A stretch of 44,574 nucleotides of DNA from a bacterium (GCA_021846765.1 JAJZWH010000001.1:1-44574); one strand, 5' to 3'; numbered from the stretch's first letter, positions 1 to 7,974 are shown. Program-made: numbers and translations. The notes: generated by a model from the sequence alone, not told the origin.

Positions 1-19
1 TGATATAAAATATATTAAA

Positions 20-1540
20 ATGACAACCAATCAACAAATCGGTCAATTAATTGCTCAGATACGTCAAGAAAGAGGTTTAACTCAAAACGAATTTGCTAAA
101 CGTTTGTCTACATCACAATCAGCCGTTAATCGTATGGAGCATGGCAGACAAAATCTTAGCTTAGAAACTTTAGGTAGAATTAGCGAAGTTCTTAATAAAC
201 AATTAATTAGCGTAACAGGAACAGCAGTTAATTTAAGAATTGAAGGCGGTCATGAGCTCAAAGGAGAAATCAAGCTAAAAACCAGCAAAAACGCATCTGT
301 TGGTTTGCTTTGTGCCAGTCTATTAAACAAAGGCACGACAACTATTCACAACATAGCCAAAATCGAAGAAGTCAACAGGATAATAGAAGTTCTAATAAGC
401 ATTGGCGTGCAAATAAAATGGAAAAATGATAATGATTTACAGATCAAAGTCCCCGATATTTTAAATTTATCTAACATTAACCAAGAATCAGCCAAAAAAA
501 CTAGAAGTGTTTTAATGTTTATAGGACCTCTTGTTCATAGATCTAGAGAATTTATTATCCCCTACGCTGGTGGGTGTGATTTAGGAAGAAGAACAATACT
601 GCCTCATCTTTACGCCTTAGAAGAATTTGGCGTTAGTGTTAATACTCAATCAGGACATTATCGGGTTAGTTCTAAATTACAATTACCTAAGAGAAATGTT
701 GTGCTTTACGAATCTGGCGACACTACAACTGAAAATATACTAATGGCAGCCGCATTAACACCCGGAGTTACTACTATTAAAATGGCCAGTGCCAATTATA
801 TGATTCAAGATTTATGTTTTTATTTAGAGAAACTGGGAGTAAAAATTGAAGGTATAGGGACTTCTACTCTAATAGTTTATGGCATTTCAGAAATCAATAA
901 AAATGTCAGTTATTCGCCTAGTGAAGATCCAGTAGAAGCCATGACTTTTATTTCAGCTGCAATTACCACTAATTCATCTATTACCATTAAACGAGCACCT
1001 ATCGAGTTTTTAGAACTAGAACTTTTAAAACTGGAAAAAATGGGTTTAGTATACAAATTGTCAAATAAATATAAAGCAGATAATAATCGAACTGAACTGG
1101 TAGATATATTAATCCACAAACATAATGGACATCTAACTGCTCCTATAGATAAAATCCATCCTAACGTTTTCCCAGGACTAAACATTGATCACTTGCCCTA
1201 TTTTGTTCCTATTGCTGCAGTGGCTCATGGTCGAACCCTAATACACGACTGGGTCTATGAAGACCGAGCTTTAATGTATACAGAAATGAAAAAAATAGGA
1301 GTAAATTTAGAATTAGCCGACCCTCATCGAGTATTTATTACTGGTCCAACGAGATTTAAACCAGCTGATTTAGTCTGTCCAAGCGGCATCAGACCTGCAG
1401 TAATGTTATTGATTGGAATGTTGGCCGCTCCCGGTATATCCGTTCTTAGAAATGTTTATACTATTAATCGTGGCTACGAAGATCTATCTCAAAGACTAAA
1501 TAGTTTGGGAGCTAAAATAACTGTTTTAAACGAAGTATAG
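20..1540 (+). CDS. murA: XRE-type HTH domain fused to UDP-N-acetylglucosamine 1-carboxyvinyltransferase (MurA-like)
   Basis: Residues about 5-65 form a Cro/C1-type helix-turn-helix (IRQERGLTQNEFAKRLSTSQ, then AVNRMEHGRQNLSLETL). The remaining ~430 residues match the EPSP-synthase fold of MurA, which transfers enolpyruvate from PEP to UDP-GlcNAc in the first committed step of peptidoglycan synthesis in the cytosol. Visible MurA marks are the KN pair (TSKNAS), the catalytic-loop cysteine in GGCDLGRR, and the C-terminal SGIRPAVMLLIG and NRGYEDL segments (family DLRA and DRGYE). The usual DLRA aspartate is replaced by glycine. Normal MurA is about 420 residues, so the HTH is a real N-terminal extension and not a mis-called start. 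The start lies 19 bases into the window, so its promoter is mostly outside. It could act as enzyme, DNA-binding regulator or both; the fusion is seen, the dual role is inferred. Confidence 0.85.
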   Translation: MTTNQQIGQLIAQIRQERGLTQNEFAKRLSTSQSAVNRMEHGRQNLSLETLGRISEVLNKQLISVTGTAVNLRIEGGHELKGEIKLKTSKNASVGLLCASLLNKGTTTIHNIAKIEEVNRIIEVLISIGVQIKWKNDNDLQIKVPDILNLSNINQESAKKTRSVLMFIGPLVHRSREFIIPYAGGCDLGRRTILPHLYALEEFGVSVNTQSGHYRVSSKLQLPKRNVVLYESGDTTTENILMAAALTPGVTTIKMASANYMIQDLCFYLEKLGVKIEGIGTSTLIVYGISEINKNVSYSPSEDPVEAMTFISAAITTNSSITIKRAPIEFLELELLKLEKMGLVYKLSNKYKADNNRTELVDILIHKHNGHLTAPIDKIHPNVFPGLNIDHLPYFVPIAAVAHGRTLIHDWVYEDRALMYTEMKKIGVNLELADPHRVFITGPTRFKPADLVCPSGIRPAVMLLIGMLAAPGISVLRNVYTINRGYEDLSQRLNSLGAKITVLNEV

Positions 1541-1559
1541 AGTCAAACAGCCAAAATAA

Positions 1560-1568
1560 TGCTATAAT
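1560..1568 (+). promoter_or_regulatory. Extended -10 promoter for tRNA-Gly/tRNA-Arg
   Basis: TGCTATAAT is a TGN extended -10 element 18 bases before tRNA-Gly. No good -35 is visible at the expected distance. The same TGCTATAAT string precedes pilB (13941) and the prepilin gene at 20317, so it looks like a favoured promoter form in this genome. Confidence 0.6.
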
Positions 1569-1586
1569 CTCCTAGATTTAATGTAT

Positions 1587-1661
1587 GCGGGTGTGGTATA
1601 ACGGCTATTATCCCAACCTTCCAAGTTGGTGACGGGAGTTCGACTCTCCCCACCCGCACCA
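1587..1661 (+). tRNA. tRNA-Gly (anticodon TCC)
   Basis: Cloverleaf with a 7-bp acceptor (GCGGGTG / CACCCGC), anticodon stem CCAAC/GTTGG with loop CTTCCAA, T-arm GGAG-TTCGACT-CTCC, discriminator A and an encoded CCA. Decodes GGA and probably other GGN codons. Confidence 0.96.
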
Positions 1662-1666
1662 TCCAA

Positions 1667-1743
1667 GCCCCGGTAGCTCAGCTGGATAGAGCAGAGGACT
1701 TCTAAGCCTAAGGTCGTTGGTTCGAATCCATCCCGGGGCACCA
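1667..1743 (+). tRNA. tRNA-Arg (anticodon TCT)
   Basis: Follows tRNA-Gly by 5 bases and is probably co-transcribed. The acceptor GCCCCGG/CCGGGGC is perfect, the anticodon loop is CTTCTAA (TCT, Arg), and CCA is encoded. The anticodon stem GAGGA/GCCTA has mismatches at both ends (27-43 G-A and 31-39 A-G), and the T-stem GTTGG/CCATC has a T-T mismatch. The identity is clear, but the arms are weaker than normal. Confidence 0.9.
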
Positions 1744-1868
1744 ATAATTCGTTAAATGATTTAATTATCTATAATAAAAAAGGTTATATTGCATCTGTTT
1801 TGGTGACTTAATTATTTATTCCAAAAGTATAATTATCCACATATTATGCACAAGACGTTTTAAAATAC

Positions 1869-1897
1869 TTGCATTTGGTTAGAACACTGACTAAAAT
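1869..1897 (+). promoter_or_regulatory. Sigma-70-type promoter for the structured RNA
   Basis: TTGCAT (1869-1874), a 17-base spacer and TAAAAT (1892-1897). The predicted start is near 1904, just before the first of four hairpins. Confidence 0.65.
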
Positions 1898-1903
1898 AAC
1901 AAT

Positions 1904-1997
1904 TACCATCGTTGAGGTGGTTATCATCGAAAGATGATAGGTGAAATTAGCAATAATTTCATCAACAAAGTACCCGGCAACGGGTATTTTGTTATTT
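1904..1997 (+). ncRNA. Candidate structured small RNA or attenuator leader, four tandem hairpins
   Basis: Directly after the promoter lie four adjacent hairpins with almost no unpaired sequence. H1 is 1905-1921 (6 bp, 5-base loop). H2 is 1922-1939 (7 bp, GAAA loop). H3 is 1942-1961 (8 bp, GCAA loop). H4 is 1966-1991 (11 bp with one G-U, GCAA loop). Three of the four loops are GNRA tetraloops. H4 runs into TTTTGTTATTT and looks like an intrinsic terminator. The next gene starts at 2040, so this is either a standalone RNA of about 90 nt or a terminator-type 5' leader of that gene. It does not match a riboswitch or RNA family I can name. The structure is seen; expression and function are inferred. 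Confidence 0.6.
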
Positions 1998-2039
1998 AAG
2001 ACATTTTATAGATAATTAATACTCCTTTAGAGGATAAAA

Positions 2040-2519
2040 ATGACTGAGTTTAATAATCAAGTCTTTGATTGGATTGATCAAGCGGCCAGTGATACAGAGC
2101 AACAACTAAGAATTGAAACTATTCGTTCTACTATTGGCCAAGTTTTATTGACTAAATACCGAGATCTAACCCAAGAAATAGAGATCGCCAGCGAGGCACT
2201 CATCGATCTCGGATTAATTAATCGACAAGATCGTCAAGAGGATCTTCTTATTACTTCCCGACAATACGATCAAATATGTCAAGAGTTAAGCATTAATAAA
2301 GTTCTTGGATCACGCCTTTGGAGTGCCATGAAACGACAAACCAAAGTCGACAATAGATGGCCAGGCTTATTTGATGATCAAGAAAGATTAAACATTCGTA
2401 AATTATCAATCCTAGTCGAAAGTCAACAATTATATGGTCATAAGATAGGAGTTAAGTCAAGATACGCTGCCCAACTTCTAGTAGATCATCTTTTAGGACT
2501 CCAAGATAGAGATATCTAA
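2040..2519 (+). CDS. Hypothetical protein, soluble, 159 aa
   Basis: Not recognised. A polar, mostly helical protein with no signal peptide, membrane segment or cysteine cluster. It is rich in charged residues and has a conserved-looking basic segment (SRLWSAMKRQTK) and a C-terminal GVKSRYAAQLLVDHLLG helix. The start has an AGAGGA ribosome-binding site 6 bases upstream. It lies just downstream of the hairpin RNA at 1904-1997, so its expression could be controlled by read-through of that terminator. Function unknown. Confidence 0.7.
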   Translation: MTEFNNQVFDWIDQAASDTEQQLRIETIRSTIGQVLLTKYRDLTQEIEIASEALIDLGLINRQDRQEDLLITSRQYDQICQELSINKVLGSRLWSAMKRQTKVDNRWPGLFDDQERLNIRKLSILVESQQLYGHKIGVKSRYAAQLLVDHLLGLQDRDI

Positions 2520-2524
2520 AAAAC

Positions 2525-2553
2525 TTGCTGATTAGTCTTAAATTTCGTATAAT
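2525..2553 (+). promoter_or_regulatory. Promoter of tRNA-His
   Basis: TTGCTG (2525-2530), a 17-base spacer and TATAAT (2548-2553), 27 bases before the tRNA. It begins immediately after the stop codon of the preceding gene. Confidence 0.7.
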
Positions 2554-2580
2554 CACCCCTGTTATAAAGTTCATAAATAT

Positions 2581-2658
2581 GGCGAATGTAGCTCAGTAGG
2601 TTAGAGCGCTGGATTGTGGTCCCGGAGGTCGTGGGTTCGAACCCCATCATTCGCCCCA
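2581..2658 (+). tRNA. tRNA-His (anticodon GTG)
   Basis: Anticodon loop TTGTGGT. The extra 5' G (G-1) faces C73, the hallmark of tRNA-His, and CCA is encoded. The anticodon stem CTGGA/CCCGG has an A-C pair next to the loop (31-39). Confidence 0.95.
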
Positions 2659-2698
2659 TCATACATTAATAAATAATAAGGAAAAGAGAATCCTGACA

Positions 2699-4546
2699 TT
2701 GAAAATTAAAAAAATATTTAATTATGCGAAAACTTATAAACTATTAGTGTTAGCCTTTCTGGCATTAATAGTCGGCCTAATTTTTTATTTCACTAACCAC
2801 CAAACCATTTCTGAATGGATTATGGGTACCGTTGCCATACTCGAATCGCTGCCCCTAGTGAAATCAATGTGGGAGGATATCCGTAGTGGTGCTTATGGAA
2901 TTGATATACTTGCACTAACGGCCATAATTACTGCTGTCATTTTACGCCAAGACATTGCCGCAATCATTATAGTTATTATGCTAACTGGTGGTGAAAGTTT
3001 AGAAGATTATGCCGAGAAAAGAGCCAATAGCGAACTAGATGCCCTACTTAAAGGATCGCCTCAACAGGCTCATGTAATTAGGGGCAGAAAAACTCTAGAT
3101 ATTAAGGCTTCAGAGGTAAAAGTTGGCGATAAAATTATTATTAAGCCTGGAGAAACCGTGCCTGTCGACGCTCTGATAATCGAAGGAGAAAGTAGTTTTA
3201 ACGAAGCAAGCTTAACTGGAGAAAGCTTACCAGTCATGCATTCGGTTAATGATCAAATTTTAAGTGGCTCACTAAATAGTGATCGATTGGTTACAGCTAA
3301 AGCTATTCACACGGCAGAAGACAGCCAATACCAACAAATAGTCAGACTAGTACAAAACGCAGCTAAGTCACAAGCGCCTTTCGTTAGATTAGCAGATCGT
3401 TATAGCGTGCCTTTCACTATTGCAGCCTATATTATAGCCATTAGTGTTTGGTTAGTTAGCCATCAAGCAATACGCTTCTTAGAAGTAATAGTAGTAGCTA
3501 CACCCTGCCCTCTATTACTAGCTGCACCTATTGCTCTGATATCCGGCATGAGTAGATCTAGTAGGTATGGTATTGTTGTCAAAACTGGTTCAGCGCTGGA
3601 AAAATTAGCTGAGGCTAAAACTATTATTTTTGATAAAACCGGAACACTAACAACTGGTATCTTAAGTCTTGATAGTATAAAAGCTATTGCACCCTATACT
3701 AAAGATGAAGTATTGGCACTAGCCGCTAGCGTTGAACAAAACTCTAACCATGTCATAGCTCAAGCAATAGTCAAAGCTGCTAATAACAAAAATATTAAAA
3801 TAACTAAAGTTAAACTAGTCAAAGAAATATCTGGCCAAGGATTAAGAGCTACCTATAAAGGAGATCAACTTATTTTAGGTAGAGGTGATTTTATGGCAAA
3901 ACAAGGAATAGAATTGCCCAAAAAAATTAAGAATCAACAGCAAACCATAGTATATATTGCCATTAACAATAGTTTAGCCGGAATAATTTATTTAAGTGAC
4001 AGTTTAAGACCAGAAGCCAAAAGTACTATTCAAAAAATACTTAAATTGGGCATTAAACGAACAGTTATGATAACCGGAGACAATAAAAGCACAGCCGAAA
4101 ATATAGCAAAAGATGTCGGCATTAAAACAGTCTATGCCGAAACTTTGCCAGGTGAAAAACTCCATGCCTTAGATGACATTAGCCAACGTCCAATTATATT
4201 TGTAGGTGATGGAGTCAACGATGCTCCAGTATTAACTGGTTCTGATGTAGGTATTGCTCTAGGCGCAAGAGGTTCAACTGCAGCTAGCGAATCAGCAGAT
4301 CTAGTTATTATGACTGATGATTTAAGTAAGGTTGCAACAGCCTTAGAAATAGCCAAAAAAACCTTTTCGATAGCCAGACAAAGTATTCTATTTGGTATTG
4401 GCCTGAGCTTAATATTGATGATTATTTTTGCAACTGGTAAGTTTAAACCAATCTATGGAGCCTTACTACAAGAAGTGGTAGACGTTGTGGTTATCTTTAA
4501 CGCACTAAGAGCACACAGCATTAAAGTTACCAATGAGACAAAATAA
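2699..4546 (+). CDS. Heavy-metal translocating P-type ATPase (P1B family)
   Basis: An integral-membrane pump that moves a transition-metal cation using ATP. Motifs in order: two N-terminal membrane hairpins, TGES of the actuator domain (near residue 172), the membrane metal motif TPCP (near 267), the phosphorylated aspartate in DKTGTLT (near 312), TGDN, GDGVNDAP (near 502), and a C-terminal membrane pair with NALR. At 615 residues it lacks the N-terminal metal-binding (HMA) domain of CopA/ZntA. The nucleotide-domain HP dipeptide is HV here (SNHVIAQAI), which I believe occurs in a subset of P1B pumps. The metal cannot be told from sequence alone. The TTG start at 2699 follows an AAGGAAAAGAG site. 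Its 3' end overlaps the convergent gene at 4527 by 20 bases. Confidence 0.93.
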   Translation: MKIKKIFNYAKTYKLLVLAFLALIVGLIFYFTNHQTISEWIMGTVAILESLPLVKSMWEDIRSGAYGIDILALTAIITAVILRQDIAAIIIVIMLTGGESLEDYAEKRANSELDALLKGSPQQAHVIRGRKTLDIKASEVKVGDKIIIKPGETVPVDALIIEGESSFNEASLTGESLPVMHSVNDQILSGSLNSDRLVTAKAIHTAEDSQYQQIVRLVQNAAKSQAPFVRLADRYSVPFTIAAYIIAISVWLVSHQAIRFLEVIVVATPCPLLLAAPIALISGMSRSSRYGIVVKTGSALEKLAEAKTIIFDKTGTLTTGILSLDSIKAIAPYTKDEVLALAASVEQNSNHVIAQAIVKAANNKNIKITKVKLVKEISGQGLRATYKGDQLILGRGDFMAKQGIELPKKIKNQQQTIVYIAINNSLAGIIYLSDSLRPEAKSTIQKILKLGIKRTVMITGDNKSTAENIAKDVGIKTVYAETLPGEKLHALDDISQRPIIFVGDGVNDAPVLTGSDVGIALGARGSTAASESADLVIMTDDLSKVATALEIAKKTFSIARQSILFGIGLSLILMIIFATGKFKPIYGALLQEVVDVVVIFNALRAHSIKVTNETK

Positions 4547-5153
4547 GAGTTACAGCTATGGGAATAAGTAAGTTATCTAATCCGTAGACTGAAAAATTCT
4601 CTACAGCGGTAGCTGCTAAAGCAGTTAATAAAATCAATACTACGCTCAACCCAAGATTGACCAATGAACTAACGATTATCAATATCAATAATGAAGTTAT
4701 TAAGAACGTCGCACTACCCACTAAACTTTTAGCCGCTCCAAAGACTTTATACATGGTGCTTTTACCAAAACGCACTCCAAAAATCGCGGCTAAACCGTCG
4801 GCAAGACTCATCTGCAATAAAGCTACGGCATAGATCCAATCATTTTTAGTAATAAAAGTTATGCCCCCAACAGCCAAAGCAAAACAAACTTCACCCACGC
4901 TAAATCTTTCTATTTCATGAATTGAGGCAAAAATATTTAAGCCTTTAGATATCAACACCACTAGTAAAAAAGCTAAACTAATTATTCTAATCCAATCCCA
5001 ACTAATATACAGTGGCCAAAAAGCCACAAAACTACCAACGAAGATATGAATTATTTTCCTAGACAACTCAGACTGGGAAGCTTTATTGCGCCAATGATGC
5101 TCATTAGCAAACAGAACAAGTCCGACAATAAGAACACTTAGAATAATATACAT
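4527..5153 (-). CDS. Dolichol/phytol kinase-like integral membrane protein (SEC59/VTE5 family)
   Basis: A membrane protein of 208 residues with about six or seven hydrophobic segments. Family marks are SRKIIHIFVG near the N-terminus, GEVCFALAVGG, the ADGLAAIFGVRFGK loop with KSLVGSATF after it, and a C-terminal AVENFSVYGLDNLLIP. Members use CTP (or CDP-activated lipid chemistry) to phosphorylate polyprenols, phytol or diacylglycerol. The exact lipid is not evident. In a cell that depends on scavenged lipids it could salvage prenols or diacylglycerol (inference). Its last codons overlap the convergent P-type ATPase gene. Confidence 0.8.
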   Translation of the reverse strand: MYIILSVLIVGLVLFANEHHWRNKASQSELSRKIIHIFVGSFVAFWPLYISWDWIRIISLAFLLVVLISKGLNIFASIHEIERFSVGEVCFALAVGGITFITKNDWIYAVALLQMSLADGLAAIFGVRFGKSTMYKVFGAAKSLVGSATFLITSLLILIIVSSLVNLGLSVVLILLTALAATAVENFSVYGLDNLLIPIAVTLILSHW

Positions 5154-5203
5154 TATTACAACCTAGCATAGCACCAAAAAAGACTAAGCGCAGACTTTAC
5201 CAA

Positions 5204-6091
5204 TTAAAGGCCCCTACGTTTGGAAGCACGTTTAACTCGGCGTCTGCGTTTAGCCATAGACTCTGGTGTTGTTTGTTTAGTGGATATCTGTTGAATACCA
5301 TGCAAACTAGGTAGCACTTCTTTCTCGACACATTTTGAATGTAGGTGATGATGATCATATTTATTTTTGGGTTTTACTAAACTTAAAATAATATGCTCAC
5401 TGCCTATACTTATATTTTCTCGACAACAAAAACAACTATAAAGTTTACGAGCAATACCATGAGACAGATAAGCCCAGTCTCCGTCTTTAAAACGACCACA
5501 AAGCGAGAACTGTCGGGAAGGTAGCTGGTATTCTGTTGGTATATTTCCAATCAATGTTTGCTGATCTTTAGTTAAATTATCACTGCCAATAACTCCAAAA
5601 GAAAAAATAAGTTTTCCGGTTTCTTTTGCAGCTATTTCTGAAAAACCAGATCTTTTTAAAACAGAAACTGCTGCAGTGTTATCACTAACAACTTGAGCAT
5701 ATAAGGCACTGAAATCTTTGGCAAGATAATTACTTAATCCCCTAGTTGCTAAGGTTGCATAGCCATTACCTCTAAACTCTTCAGCTAGCCAAAATTTAAT
5801 TTCTGCTGAACCCTCATCATCTGGGGTCAGAACTATATTTCCAACTAGCTCTTCTTTATTCCATATGCTAAAAAGAGCTGGGTGATTATCTCTTTCTGGT
5901 ACTTTTCCCGTCGATCTTTTAGTCTGACCTTGAGAAATTAATGAATTTAGGTATTCGTTTTGCTGACTTTCTGGATATTCAAGATAAACAGTATCCTGAA
6001 AATCAAATATTTCGGGTTTTAGAACTAAATCTAATCGAGCAGTTCTAATTTTCTTTGGGAAAACATCTAATTCACCTAAATCCATAGACAT
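5204..6091 (-). CDS. GNAT N-acetyltransferase fused to a treble-clef-like zinc finger
   Basis: Residues about 15-170 are a GNAT domain of the RimJ/RimL type: IRTARLDLVL at the start, the acetyl-CoA loop EEFRGNGYATLATRGL, and VVSDNTAAVSVLKRSGF. Residues about 195-265 form a separate module with CFCC, a central histidine (GSEHIIL) and HLHSKC. This resembles the C-x2-C...H...HWHxxC finger of small actinobacterial proteins labelled ATP/GTP-binding. The last 20 residues are very basic (KRRRRVKRASKRRG), suggesting nucleic acid or ribosome contact. Likely substrate is a protein N-terminus or lysine, but that is inference. A minus-strand gene, 50 bases upstream of the lipid kinase-like gene. Confidence 0.8.
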   Translation of the reverse strand: MSMDLGELDVFPKKIRTARLDLVLKPEIFDFQDTVYLEYPESQQNEYLNSLISQGQTKRSTGKVPERDNHPALFSIWNKEELVGNIVLTPDDEGSAEIKFWLAEEFRGNGYATLATRGLSNYLAKDFSALYAQVVSDNTAAVSVLKRSGFSEIAAKETGKLIFSFGVIGSDNLTKDQQTLIGNIPTEYQLPSRQFSLCGRFKDGDWAYLSHGIARKLYSCFCCRENISIGSEHIILSLVKPKNKYDHHHLHSKCVEKEVLPSLHGIQQISTKQTTPESMAKRRRRVKRASKRRGL

Positions 6092-6165
6092 AATTTTAAA
6101 TTATTAAAAGACTATACAACTATTCTATTATATAAGCAAATCTTTACCCCTGAAATTAGGCATAC

Positions 6166-6242
6166 TGGTCGGGGTGATCCGATTTGAACGGACGACCTCA
6201 GCGTCCCGAACGCTGCGCGCTACCAAGCTGCGCCACACCCCG
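6166..6242 (-). tRNA. tRNA-Pro (anticodon CGG)
   Basis: Minus strand: acceptor CGGGGTG/CACCCCG, anticodon stem CAGCG/CGCTG with loop TTCGGGA, discriminator A, CCA encoded. Reads CCG. Confidence 0.96.
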
Positions 6243-6281
6243 TAAGTAATATTAACTTTTCCAGTATAACATCGGAAAAAT

Positions 6282-7037
6282 TTAATCAGCTTCTTTGGCC
6301 ATAAAATTTTTAATACTTTGAACTGAATCCATAAACTGAGCTGGAAATATAATAGTATTGCTTTTATCCGAAGATATCTCAGACAACACCTGAAGATTCC
6401 TCAATTGAAGAGCAATAGGATGTTTAGCAATAACGTCAGCAGCTTCTCCAAGCTTCTTAGCGCTGAGCGCCTCGCCTTCTGCGGCAATAATTTTAGCTCT
6501 TTTTTCTCTCTCAGCTTGAGCAGCTGCCGCCATAGCCCTTTGCATATTTTCCGGTAATTGAATATCTTTCAGTTCTACGGCGCTTACATATATACCCCAA
6601 TTATGTGTAACTTTATCTAGTATTTCCTTAATTGCATTATTAATTCTGCTCGTTTCGCTCAACACCTCATCCAGTAAACTTTGGCCAACTACATTCCTAA
6701 CTGTAGTCTGAGCAATTTGATAAGTTGCATCCATTGCATTCTCGATTGCTATAATTGATTTCGCTGGATCCTGTACCTGATAATAGGCAACTGCTGAAAC
6801 ATCGATGGAAACGTTATCTTTAGTTATAATTCTCTGAGGATCTACTGGTAGAGTAACTATTCTCAAGCTAACTATTCTCAATCGATCTATAAAAGGAATA
6901 ATCAGACACAGTCCGGGAGTTTTTATATTACTTTGCGCTCTGCCTAATCTAAAAACCACACCTCTTTGGTACTGATTAAGTATGCGTACACTGAGAACTA
7001 GCAAAATGACTACTATGATTATTAAGACGTAAACCAC
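6282..7037 (-). CDS. SPFH/band 7 (stomatin/slipin-like) membrane protein
   Basis: One N-terminal membrane anchor (residues about 2-17), then the SPFH domain: YQRGVVFRLGR, PGLCLIIPFIDR, the DVSAVAYYQVQDP strand and AQTTVRNVVGQSLLDEVLS. An Ala/Glu-rich helical stretch follows (MAAAAQAEREKRAKIIAAEGEA), typical of stomatin oligomerisation. Bacterial slipins often pair with an NfeD protein, which is not visible here. It acts at the cytoplasmic membrane as a scaffold or microdomain protein. Start is GTG, preceded by GGGGC; a TATAAT lies about 20 bases further up on the minus strand. Confidence 0.92.
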   Translation of the reverse strand: MVYVLIIIVVILLVLSVRILNQYQRGVVFRLGRAQSNIKTPGLCLIIPFIDRLRIVSLRIVTLPVDPQRIITKDNVSIDVSAVAYYQVQDPAKSIIAIENAMDATYQIAQTTVRNVVGQSLLDEVLSETSRINNAIKEILDKVTHNWGIYVSAVELKDIQLPENMQRAMAAAAQAEREKRAKIIAAEGEALSAKKLGEAADVIAKHPIALQLRNLQVLSEISSDKSNTIIFPAQFMDSVQSIKNFMAKEAD

Positions 7038-7137
7038 ACTGCCCCTTTAATACGTATTATAAACCATTTACTCAAATATTAGTGCAATTACTAAAAATTT
7101 ATTGTCTAAATAAAAATGTTAGCTCAATAGATATTTA

Positions 7138-7770
7138 TCAACATTCTTTTAAAACTCTATTAAAGATGATGTCTATTTCAGCAAATTCTGGATGTTCTAA
7201 ATCTAATTGAGCTGCCTCTTCTTGGAAGCATAATGAATCTACAGTCACTACATGAGCTAATCCAGCGCCCACCGTGGCTAACTGAAGTGTTGCTGGTTCA
7301 TCCGCTTCAATAGCTTGTGCTACTTCTTTCAAAAGAAAGCAAAATGATCCAGCTTCATCGTTTATTCTTTCATACATAGTCCACATAAATCTATTTTGAT
7401 CTTCATTAGCTATCTTAGTAACTACCTTAGGTTCGCAAGGAATTTCAGTTAATGGATATTCTTCTTTTAAAACACCTAGATATAGTAGAGCTCCGTTACG
7501 AAAAACTTTTTTTCCTTGAACAGAATCTATGTCCACTAAATCAGCACATGCTGCTGAGGCTATTGTCAGCAAAATACTAAAAGGATTATTCTCCATTAAA
7601 GGCTCAGCCGAATAACGAAAAAAATCATTGAGCTGATTGGGCTTATTGAATGGCGGACCACCGCATAGTTCAGTAATATATTTTATATCCTCTGCAACAA
7701 GCTGGCGATCTGGAAACCAACCTCTTAAACTACTCATAACTACAACTTCTACTAAAGTTTTTATATTCAA
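7138..7770 (-). CDS. Hypothetical protein, soluble, 210 aa
   Basis: Not recognised. An acidic, helix-rich protein with no signal peptide or clear membrane segment; it has scattered cysteines but no metal-binding pattern. The open frame begins with TTG at 7770, while an internal ATG at residue 12 (MSSLRGWFPDRQ) gives an equally plausible 199-residue product; neither has a strong ribosome-binding site. It stands alone between the SPFH gene and tRNA-Pro, and its base composition looks like that of its neighbours. Function unknown. Confidence 0.6.
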   Translation of the reverse strand: MNIKTLVEVVVMSSLRGWFPDRQLVAEDIKYITELCGGPPFNKPNQLNDFFRYSAEPLMENNPFSILLTIASAACADLVDIDSVQGKKVFRNGALLYLGVLKEEYPLTEIPCEPKVVTKIANEDQNRFMWTMYERINDEAGSFCFLLKEVAQAIEADEPATLQLATVGAGLAHVVTVDSLCFQEEAAQLDLEHPEFAEIDIIFNRVLKEC

Positions 7771-7865
7771 CCATTTTTTTAATTCTCGATAGCTTAAATT
7801 GTAAACCCTAGGAGTATAAAAAGTCTAACAATATTAATATTTAATTCGACTTTTTTACAAATTTT

Positions 7866-7961
7866 CTATTGTATATTGCTCACATCAAAATGAAGTTCGA
7901 GCTTTTCTACTTTTCCTTTTAGGTATGCTTTTAAACCGTACTTTTTAACCAGATATATCAT
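7866..7961 (-). CDS. Small open frame next to tRNA-Pro, 31 aa, uncertain
   Basis: ATG at 7961 (minus) opens a 31-codon frame encoding a Lys-rich amphipathic peptide (MIYLVKKYGLKAYLKGKVEK, then LELHFDVSNIQ). The frame stays open upstream to the 3' end of tRNA-Pro at 7975. It reads like real protein sequence but may be a fragment of a larger lost gene. The rest of the gap 7771-7974 is AT-rich with nothing else I can identify. Confidence 0.3.
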   Translation of the reverse strand: MIYLVKKYGLKAYLKGKVEKLELHFDVSNIQ

Positions 7962-7974
7962 AGCGTCTAATTGT

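Noticed and set aside
1562..1744. A 60-codon minus-strand frame opposite the two tRNA genes
   Set aside because: It is the antisense of tRNA-Gly and tRNA-Arg (the well-known false GFEPTTLGLE type of predicted protein), not a gene.
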